Assembly: GCA_020860605.1 (NCBI GenBank)
Contig: JAJBTZ010000044.1
Coordinates: forward strand, 1-64,000
Source of the DNA: Ruminococcus sp.
Lineage (GTDB): Bacteria; Bacillota; Clostridia; Oscillospirales; Ruminococcaceae
Length of the DNA stretch: 64,000 nt
Reading direction: 5' to 3'
Positions 35,196 to 40,936 of this stretch are shown in pieces. A program made the translations under genes and the position numbers. The first letter of the stretch is position 1. The number at the start of each line of letters is the position of its first letter. Under the pieces are notes generated by a model. It searched no databases and was not told where the DNA came from. It saw nothing but the letters and a program-made list of their open reading frames with translations.

Positions 35196-35240
35196 ATAAC
35201 AATGTTATGTTACGAATAGATTGTAACATAACATTGTTAC
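35196..35240. promoter_or_regulatory. Paired 18-nt operators in the DUF4004/bactofilin promoter
   Basis: GTAACATAACATTGTTAC (35223-35240) and ATAACAATGTTATGTTAC (35196-35213) are inverted copies; together they form a 17-bp perfect inverted repeat with a 9-nt spacer. Each is itself a GTAACA-N6-TGTTAC dyad. One fills the -35/-10 spacer and one lies just after the start site. Confidence 0.8.
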
Positions 35241-35248
35241 GATGTCAA
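35220..35248 (-). promoter_or_regulatory. Promoter of the DUF4004/bactofilin operon
   Basis: Minus-strand TTGACA (35248-35243), 17 nt, TACAAT (35225-35220), overlapped by the operators. Confidence 0.8.
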
Positions 35249-35277
35249 GAGGCAAATGCGATTTTTCGAAAAATTTT

Positions 35278-36174
35278 TCAGATAAGCGTTGAAATCAGCG
35301 CAAGTACAAACAAGTGTGCAGGATAATAGATGTAGAACAGCCACTTCGGATAGTTTCCCCTCTTACCGTTGTAGCAAAGAATAATCGGCAAGGCGAAAAT
35401 CATCATCCATTGGTAGTAGTCCTCAAATATTAGTTCTCTGAATGATGCGCCAAAGATGTTCCCTGAAATCGGTAAACCGAGAATATCTCTGAATGGCAGG
35501 CCGACTATGATTTCTGCTACTGTTCTGTTGAACAGTCTCGCAACGATTTCGTAGGCATAAACAACGCCTTTCAGTGGCGTGGCTACGAAGAACAAGGCAC
35601 AATACACAGTATAACCAATCGCAAGCTTTTTCTTGTCCCCTCTCAAGAAATAGAAAAGCAGGATTGCAAGAGTTAGATACAAAGCTCCCTCTGTCACCTC
35701 CCAGTTGCCAGCAAGTATCAGGAGATATTCCACGCTATAATCTATCCACGGAATAATATTATCAAAACGTGTAAGAACAAAAGCAATTATAAATGAAAGC
35801 GCCTGCCAACCGACAAAAGCTAATAACAACAAGTTTCTTTTGCGCTTTTTGTCCTTAAATTCTTCCAAAATATAGACAATCGTGGTTCCCAAGAAAATTG
35901 AAGAGAATATATTATTATTTATATAAAGCTTGCTATCTATCATCAGCAAAATAAACTCTGCCGTTGCCATGAGAACGCTTGCAATATAAAGTCTCAGAAG
36001 ATACTTCTTTCTGTCGTGAGTATGCATGATGCCCTCAACAGCACAGAAGAAGAATATAGGTGCTGCAAGCCTTCCTAAGTATCGGAACCATATAGGGGTT
36101 CCGGGAATGAACTCTCCGATATGGTCGATGGTCATTAAGATCAGTGCAATGTATTTGAGCAGTGCTGTGGACAT
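35278..36174 (-). CDS. TraX-like integral membrane protein
   Basis: 298 residues with about eight hydrophobic segments. The N terminus KYIALILMTIDHIGEFIPG and GRLAAPIFFFCAVEGIMHT are the conserved TraX/acyltransferase-like blocks, and the C terminus FYIYYPAHLFVLALI has the family's YYPxH element. TraX acetylates F pilin in enteric plasmids; chromosomal homologues in Firmicutes are common and of unknown substrate. The start at 36174 has AGAAGG upstream; the longer reading would start in the -35 box. No conjugation genes are nearby. Confidence 0.88.
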   Translation of the reverse strand: MSTALLKYIALILMTIDHIGEFIPGTPIWFRYLGRLAAPIFFFCAVEGIMHTHDRKKYLLRLYIASVLMATAEFILLMIDSKLYINNNIFSSIFLGTTIVYILEEFKDKKRKRNLLLLAFVGWQALSFIIAFVLTRFDNIIPWIDYSVEYLLILAGNWEVTEGALYLTLAILLFYFLRGDKKKLAIGYTVYCALFFVATPLKGVVYAYEIVARLFNRTVAEIIVGLPFRDILGLPISGNIFGASFRELIFEDYYQWMMIFALPIILCYNGKRGNYPKWLFYIYYPAHLFVLALISTLI

Positions 36175-36214
36175 GATAAAGCCTTCTTTCAGATTTTTTG
36201 CCTTTCCTAAGACC

Positions 36215-36243
36215 ATGATAGCACTGCCAGAATATAATGTCAA
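36215..36243 (-). promoter_or_regulatory. Promoter of the TraX-like gene
   Basis: Minus-strand TTGACA (36243-36238), 17 nt, TATCAT (36220-36215). Confidence 0.75.
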
Positions 36244-36294
36244 TACAAGTAATTATTAAGTTTTTCGGGCGATTTCTTAATAATTACAGGGCAT

Positions 36295-36321
36295 AAAAAT
36301 TGGGCGGAATAGTCCGCCCAA
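36295..36321 (-). terminator. Terminator of the metQNI operon
   Basis: TTGGGCGGA (minus, 36321-36313) pairs with TCCGCCCAA (36308-36300), loop CTAT, then TTTTT, directly behind metI. Confidence 0.9.
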
Positions 36322-36326
36322 GTGAC

Positions 36327-37016
36327 TTATCGTCTGTCAAGTTTTGTCGCCAGGTGGGTTCCGACCGTCTGGATTATCTGAACCAAAAGAATCAGGAAGA
36401 CAACGGCCATCAGCATTACAAGGTAGCGATAGCGGTAGTAGCCGTAGTTGATGGCTATCTTGCCAAGGCCTCCGCCTCCGATGATGCCACTCATTGCCGA
36501 GTAGCCTAAAATAGTGGTCATCGCAGTTGTGAAGTTTGAGAGAAGCGATGGGATGCTCTCGGGAATCATTACTTTTACGATGATCTGGAAGGGTCTTGCG
36601 CCCATGCTTTGTGCCATTTCGATTATATTCGGGTCGAGCTCTCTCAGGCTCGTCTCAACGAGTCTTGCGACGAACGGGAAGGCTGCGATTACGAGAGGGA
36701 CTATCGAAGCGACGGTTCCTACTACAGTTCCAACGATAAGTCTCGTCAACGGGAAGACCATTATCATGAGGATCAGGAACGGGATTGAACGCAACAAATT
36801 AATTATGACGTCGAGGACACGGAGAACGCCTGAAGGGATTTTCAGGATCTTCTTGTCCCCTGCAACGAGGATTATTCCGAGAGGAAGACCGATTAAGATG
36901 GCGAAAAAGGTCGAGATGACGGTGACATAGACCGTCTCCCAGATTGCTGTCGGGAACTCTCTTACGAAGATTTCGAGGGCCTCGGTGACCTCTTCTGAGC
37001 TGAATATATCAAGCAT
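36327..37016 (-). CDS. metI: Methionine ABC transporter permease
   Basis: 229 residues with five membrane segments, as in MetI. The EAA loop is visible as EMAQSMGARPFQIIVKVMIPE, and GYSAMSGIIGGGGLGKIAINYGYYRY is typical of MetI. It imports methionine (D or L) with MetN and MetQ. The first 8 nt overlap metN, so the two are coupled. A strong terminator follows. Confidence 0.94.
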   Translation of the reverse strand: MLDIFSSEEVTEALEIFVREFPTAIWETVYVTVISTFFAILIGLPLGIILVAGDKKILKIPSGVLRVLDVIINLLRSIPFLILMIMVFPLTRLIVGTVVGTVASIVPLVIAAFPFVARLVETSLRELDPNIIEMAQSMGARPFQIIVKVMIPESIPSLLSNFTTAMTTILGYSAMSGIIGGGGLGKIAINYGYYRYRYLVMLMAVVFLILLVQIIQTVGTHLATKLDRR

Positions 37017-38022
37017 TTGTCTTAACCTCCTCTGCGATGATGTCTGGGATTTCTCTTAAGTAGCTGATGGCTTCTTCGGCTAAACTTTCGTCGCCTGTGA
37101 CGCTTAGGAGCATGTTGCCATAGGCTTTGCCACCGATACTTTTGGTGGAAGCGGAACGGATACTGGCAGCGATATTCTTGTCCATGGCCATCTGGGCGAT
37201 GAGAGGCGTTTTGCTGACCTCAGCTCCGTTATAGACGACTCGGATGAAATGCTCGTCGGGAGTGGGAGCAAGTGTATCGGTCGAGTAGCCATCGGGGTAG
37301 ACAAGTCGCTTTGCTGCCTCCGATTTCGGAGCTGAAAAGACCTCATGGACTGGCCCCTCCTCGACAACTTCTCCGCCGTTGAGAATTGCGACTCGGCCAC
37401 AGATTTCCTCAACAACACTCATCTGGTGGGTGATGACGATTACTGTGAGACCGAGCTTGTCCCTGACGTCACGGATAAGGGAGAGGATCGAGTGAGTAGT
37501 CTGAGGGTCTAGGGCGCTCGTGGCCTCGTCACAGAGAAGAATTTTCGGGTGAGTTGCAAGGGCTCTCGCAATTGCGATTCTCTGCTGCTGGCCACCTGAA
37601 AGCTGGGCGGGATAGGCCTTGGCCTTGTCGGAAAGGCCGACTGTCTCAAGGAGTTCTGTGGCTCTTGCAACGGCTTCCGACTTCTTTACTCCTGCTAATT
37701 CCAAAGGGAAGCAGACGTTTTTAAGGCAGTTTCTCTGCATCAGGAGGTTGAAGTCCTGGAAAATCATCGTTATTTTCTGGCGCTCCTGACGAAGCTCTGC
37801 CTCAGAGAGATCATTAAGATTCTTGCCGTCGATTATGACGCTTCCCTCAGTTGGGCGCTCGAGCATGTTGATACACCGAACAAGGGTGCTCTTTCCGGCA
37901 CCGCTCATGCCGATAATTCCGTATATCTCACCGTCCGGGATTGTGAGGGAGATATTTTTCAGTGCCTCGACCTGACCACCTGCGGTGGTGAATGTCTTTG
38001 ACAGGTTCCTGATTTCTATCAT
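37009..38022 (-). CDS. metN: Methionine ABC transporter ATPase
   Basis: 337 residues. Walker A GMSGAGKST, Q-loop FQDFNLL, signature LSGGQQQR, Walker B LLCDEATSALDP and H-loop VITHQM. The C-terminal NIL (ferredoxin-like) domain, about 255-337, senses methionine and shuts the transporter in MetNI of E. coli. AGGAGG precedes the ATG. It is separated from metQ by a hairpin and overlaps metI by 8 nt. Confidence 0.95.
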   Translation of the reverse strand: MIEIRNLSKTFTTAGGQVEALKNISLTIPDGEIYGIIGMSGAGKSTLVRCINMLERPTEGSVIIDGKNLNDLSEAELRQERQKITMIFQDFNLLMQRNCLKNVCFPLELAGVKKSEAVARATELLETVGLSDKAKAYPAQLSGGQQQRIAIARALATHPKILLCDEATSALDPQTTHSILSLIRDVRDKLGLTVIVITHQMSVVEEICGRVAILNGGEVVEEGPVHEVFSAPKSEAAKRLVYPDGYSTDTLAPTPDEHFIRVVYNGAEVSKTPLIAQMAMDKNIAASIRSASTKSIGGKAYGNMLLSVTGDESLAEEAISYLREIPDIIAEEVKTNA

Positions 38023-38047
38023 TGTTCCTCCTGTAAATAAAGGTGGA

Positions 38048-38076
38048 AAATACGCCGAGTATTATTCGGCGTATTT
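38048..38076 (-). terminator. Hairpin between metQ and metN
   Basis: AAATACGCCGA (minus, 38076-38066) pairs perfectly with TCGGCGTATTT (38058-38048), loop of 7 nt, followed by only one further T. Probably a partial terminator or mRNA-stabilising hairpin that keeps metQ more abundant than metNI. Confidence 0.7.
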
Positions 38077-38100
38077 CTCAGGGGTTTAAGTTAGGTATGA

Positions 38101-38955
38101 TTATTCGGTGATTGCATCAAGTGAGGACTGCTTGCCACCATAGAGGCCCATAGACTCAACGTGGATAGCTGAAACTGCAACGAGGTGTGTGCCATTCTGC
38201 TCGTTGAAGTCGTCGAGGTAAGGAGTGTGCTGGAAGTAGTTGGCGTCAACTTCGCCACTCTCAACGACGTTGTTCGGCTGAACATAGTCGGTGAATTCGA
38301 TGATATCAAGCGTGATATCCTTCTCAGCTAAGATTTCCTTTGCTACTGCAAGGATTTCAGCGTGAGGAGTGGGAGAAGCTGCAACGGTGATTGTGGTTCC
38401 GGCAAGTGCATCGTAGTCGATCGTGTCGTCGTAGCCGTCGCCAGGGTTGTCAACTGTGCTGACAACTGCGCCATCATATGTAGATGCGATGTAATCAGCT
38501 ACCTGCTGGCTTTCGAGTGCAGCCTGAAGAGCCTTGATCGCGTCAGTGTCCTCGTTGCCCTCTTTTACTACCAGAACATTGCTATATGCGGAAGATGAAC
38601 CTTCCATTGCGAGGGAATCTTCAACAGGGTTGAGGCCAGCTTCTATAGCGTAGTTCGAGTTGATGATTGCGTAGTCGACGTCCTGAAGTACATTCGGGAG
38701 CTGAGCAGCTTCGACTTCGTTGAACTCGATGCCGTAGGGGTTGTCCTCGATGTCACCGACAGTTGCGGTGATGCCAGCGCCATCCTTGAGGGTGATGTAG
38801 CCGAGTTCTTCAAGGAGAAGCAAAGCTCTTGCCTCATTGGTGGTGTCGTTAGGGACGGCGATGGTGATAACATCATCAGTGTCGCCACAAGCGGTCAGAA
38901 GTGAGAGTGAGAGAACTGCACAAAGTAAAAGTGATACAAATCTTTTCAATTTCAT
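38101..38955 (-). CDS. metQ: Methionine-binding lipoprotein, circularly permuted
   Basis: 284 residues, lipobox LTAC (Cys23). The family segments are in the wrong order. Directly after the signal comes what is normally the C-terminal half: ITIAVPNDTTNEARALLLLE (30-49), EAAQLPNVLQDVDYAIINSNYA (82-103), YSNVLVV. Then, after a linker (about 166-187), comes the normal N-terminal half: ITVAASPTPHAEIL (189-202), FTDYVQPN (221-228), DANYFQHTPYL (238-248), SSLDA (277-281), and the protein stops where the family usually continues into the PND block. No segment is missing or doubled. MetN and MetI are normal. Lipoprotein and MetQ identity are firm; folding is inferred. Confidence 0.93.
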   Translation of the reverse strand: MKLKRFVSLLLCAVLSLSLLTACGDTDDVITIAVPNDTTNEARALLLLEELGYITLKDGAGITATVGDIEDNPYGIEFNEVEAAQLPNVLQDVDYAIINSNYAIEAGLNPVEDSLAMEGSSSAYSNVLVVKEGNEDTDAIKALQAALESQQVADYIASTYDGAVVSTVDNPGDGYDDTIDYDALAGTTITVAASPTPHAEILAVAKEILAEKDITLDIIEFTDYVQPNNVVESGEVDANYFQHTPYLDDFNEQNGTHLVAVSAIHVESMGLYGGKQSSLDAITE

Positions 38956-38978
38956 TGTAGTGTGATTTCCTTTCTGTA

Positions 38979-39001
38979 CGAATTAACTCTTGGTTAATTC
39001 G
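38979..39001. promoter_or_regulatory. Dyad in the metQ leader
   Basis: CGAATTAAC, 5-nt spacer, GTTAATTCG: perfect 9-bp inverted repeat about 24 nt before the metQ ATG. No U-tract follows on the minus strand. It may be an operator or a leader hairpin. No S-box features are visible. Confidence 0.55.
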
Positions 39002-39016
39002 GTTTTGATGTTCCCT

Positions 39017-39046
39017 ATTCTACACCCTTCCGACAGATTTGTCCAA
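39017..39046 (-). promoter_or_regulatory. metQNI promoter
   Basis: Minus-strand TTGGAC (39046-39041), 18 nt, TAGAAT (39022-39017). Start near 39010. Confidence 0.6.
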
Positions 39047-39067
39047 TACGTCGTTTGAATATCACGT

Positions 39068-39084
39068 TATAGATTTTACCTATA
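39068..39084. promoter_or_regulatory. LysR-type (MtaR/MetR-like) binding site before metQNI
   Basis: TATAGATTTTACCTATA is TATAG-N7-CTATA, a T-N11-A LysR box like the TATAG...CTATA site of streptococcal MtaR/MetR methionine regulators. Its centre lies about 66 nt upstream of the expected metQ transcript start, the usual place for a LysR activator site. Confidence 0.7.
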
Positions 39085-39098
39085 GAATTTTATTATTC

Positions 39099-40016
39099 TC
39101 AGTGATTTATTCCGAGATAATTCTGCATCTCACCTATATATCTTCTTCCGACAGAGCTGAGCTGAATGCTCTTTTTGGTGATGTAGCCGATCTCCATTCG
39201 GCTGCCAGATTCGTCGTCGGTTCTGAAGGGCACTGCAACATAGTCGCTGCCATTGAGCTCTTCGCAAATGATTCCTGAGCAGAGGGTGTAGCCGTTCAGG
39301 CCTACCATAAGATTCAGCATTGTTGCTCTGTCGTTAGCCTTTATCGTGTAGGAATATTCAGAGGTGCTGAGGATTTCCTCGGCAAAGTAGAAGGAGCTGG
39401 TGTCGCCCTGCTCGAAAGAGAGGCAGGGATAGTCCTTGAGCTCCTCGAAGCCGATCGAATCGTTATTTGCAAGCGGATGGCCTTTCCAAAGATAGACATA
39501 GGGGTCACACTCGATGAGATGGTGAAACTCAAGGTTGTTGCTCTTGAGAATCTTTGAGATGGCTGCACGGTTGAAGTCGCAGAGATAGAGAATTCCTATC
39601 TCGCTTTTCATGGTGCTGACGTCTGAAATGACATCACGGGTTTTGGTCTCGCGGATTGCGAATTCATACTTGGCGCTGTCATAATGCTTGACGAGCTCGA
39701 CGAAGGCCTTGACAGCGAAGGAATAATGCTGGGTTGAGACGCCAAACTTCTTTTTGTAGCTCTGGTTCTGGTATTTTTCCATCATCGATTCATACTGGTG
39801 GTATAAGCCCCTCGCCTGTTGCAAAAACTCGGCACCGTCGTTTGTCAGGGAGACTCCCCTGCCACTTCTGTAGAATATCGTGATGCCGAGCTCACGCTCG
39901 AGCTCCTGCATGGAGCTTGTGAGCGAAGGCTGGGCGATATAGAGAACCTCGGCTGCCTTGTTGAAGGAGCCGGTTTCGGAGATTGTGATTGCATACCTCA
40001 GCTGCTGAAGTGTCAT
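39099..40016 (-). CDS. LysR-family regulator, probable controller of metQNI
   Basis: 305 residues. The N-terminal winged helix (MTLQQLRYAITISETGSFNK, SLTSSMQELERELG) is followed by a LysR substrate-binding domain from about 90. It lies directly upstream of metQ on the same strand with an MtaR-like box between, so methionine or a sulfur intermediate is the likely effector. AAAGGATGACATAA precedes the ATG, overlapping the stop of the upstream gene, with which it is probably co-transcribed. Confidence 0.9.
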   Translation of the reverse strand: MTLQQLRYAITISETGSFNKAAEVLYIAQPSLTSSMQELERELGITIFYRSGRGVSLTNDGAEFLQQARGLYHQYESMMEKYQNQSYKKKFGVSTQHYSFAVKAFVELVKHYDSAKYEFAIRETKTRDVISDVSTMKSEIGILYLCDFNRAAISKILKSNNLEFHHLIECDPYVYLWKGHPLANNDSIGFEELKDYPCLSFEQGDTSSFYFAEEILSTSEYSYTIKANDRATMLNLMVGLNGYTLCSGIICEELNGSDYVAVPFRTDDESGSRMEIGYITKKSIQLSSVGRRYIGEMQNYLGINH

Positions 40017-40021
40017 TTATG

Positions 40022-40768
40022 TCATCCTTTCGAATAGAGATATTTCCTGCCATCCATGCCGATGAATTCGATGAGACCCATCTCTTCTAAAATCTTTATA
40101 GCACCTGAAAGTGCTCTGCCATCAAGGCGGGTGAGCTTCGAATAGTCTTTGCGGGTGAAGGGGTCTGGAAGAGCTTCTGGGAGGAAGATTCGGTAGTCCT
40201 CTGGCTCACTCAGGATTATTTCGTCGTAGAGCTCAAGGGGGATTCGGTCGTTTCTTGTGGCACGGTACTTGTGGGACCTGCCGTAGCCGTTCTGGTTCTT
40301 GATGTCCCAGACGTCGATGAGCTCTAAAATCACCTGAACTTGTCCGCTCGAGAGGTAATCTTTGATGCCATAGAGCTCGTAGATAGAGTCAAACGGTGTG
40401 CCGGTTTTAGGGGAACGGCGTTTGGGGGTGAGCTCGCCTGTTTCAGGATCGAGCCATGAGAGCCACTTTTTGTGGGGAAGTGGGTATACTACCGTTGTAT
40501 AGTAGCCCTCGGATATGTAAAAGTCAAGCTTTTCACGAAGGCGTTTAAGAGAGCGGGTCTGGATTTCGATTATGTCTTTGTCACGGCAGATATCGGCGGT
40601 GAAGCGGTCGATTCCGACCTCGTGAAAGTCCGGGTTCGGTTCGTAGTAATATTTGAAAAGGGCGTGGAGATATTTTTCGCCGAGAGTTCCGACTCCGGCG
40701 GAGACTAAGAGCTCCTCTCTTGGACGCTCCAAGAGCTCCGAAAAGCGCTGTTTTTCCGATTCAAGCAT
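40022..40768 (-). CDS. Conserved protein, possible PD-(D/E)XK-like core and winged helix
   Basis: 248 residues. Residues 28-72 carry GTLGEKYLHALFKYYYEP (E31), FTADICRD (D59) and IIEIQTRSL (E68-x-Q70), which has the spacing of a PD-(D/E)XK nuclease core with Q in place of K. The last 60 residues (DYSKLTRLDGRALSGAIKILEEMGLIEFIG) look like a winged helix. A middle segment has Pro- and Trp-rich blocks. GGAGAGGAGA precedes the ATG. It is 5 nt upstream of the LysR gene. I do not know the family; nuclease activity is inference. Confidence 0.75.
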   Translation of the reverse strand: MLESEKQRFSELLERPREELLVSAGVGTLGEKYLHALFKYYYEPNPDFHEVGIDRFTADICRDKDIIEIQTRSLKRLREKLDFYISEGYYTTVVYPLPHKKWLSWLDPETGELTPKRRSPKTGTPFDSIYELYGIKDYLSSGQVQVILELIDVWDIKNQNGYGRSHKYRATRNDRIPLELYDEIILSEPEDYRIFLPEALPDPFTRKDYSKLTRLDGRALSGAIKILEEMGLIEFIGMDGRKYLYSKG

Positions 40769-40801
40769 TCTCCTCTCCCCTTTCAGACTAAGATTATATT
40801 A

Positions 40802-40830
40802 AGTATAGCACAAATCAATGGAAGTTTCCA
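40802..40830 (-). promoter_or_regulatory. Promoter of the 40022-40768 gene and lysR
   Basis: Minus-strand TGGAAA (40830-40825), 17 nt, TATACT (40807-40802). A second -10-like TATAAT at 40798-40793 lacks a good -35. Confidence 0.5.
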
Positions 40831-40851
40831 CTGTAAATTTCAGCTCCACGC

Positions 40852-40880
40852 TTGCTTTTAATCACGAATGGGTGTATAAT
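40852..40880 (+). promoter_or_regulatory. Promoter of the M16 peptidase gene
   Basis: TTGCTT (40852-40857), 17 nt, TATAAT (40875-40880). Confidence 0.65.
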
Positions 40881-40936
40881 CAGTATTGGTAAAATTTTAA
40901 AGCCTACAAAAATGATTACATATAGGAGGTTAATTA

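Noticed and set aside
35278-36174. Conjugative element marker (TraX)
   Set aside because: Chromosomal TraX homologues are common and no relaxase, coupling protein or integrase is nearby.
38956-39060. S-box (SAM) riboswitch before metQ
   Set aside because: The leader is short and lacks the conserved S-box helices; only a simple dyad (38979-39001) and a LysR box are visible.
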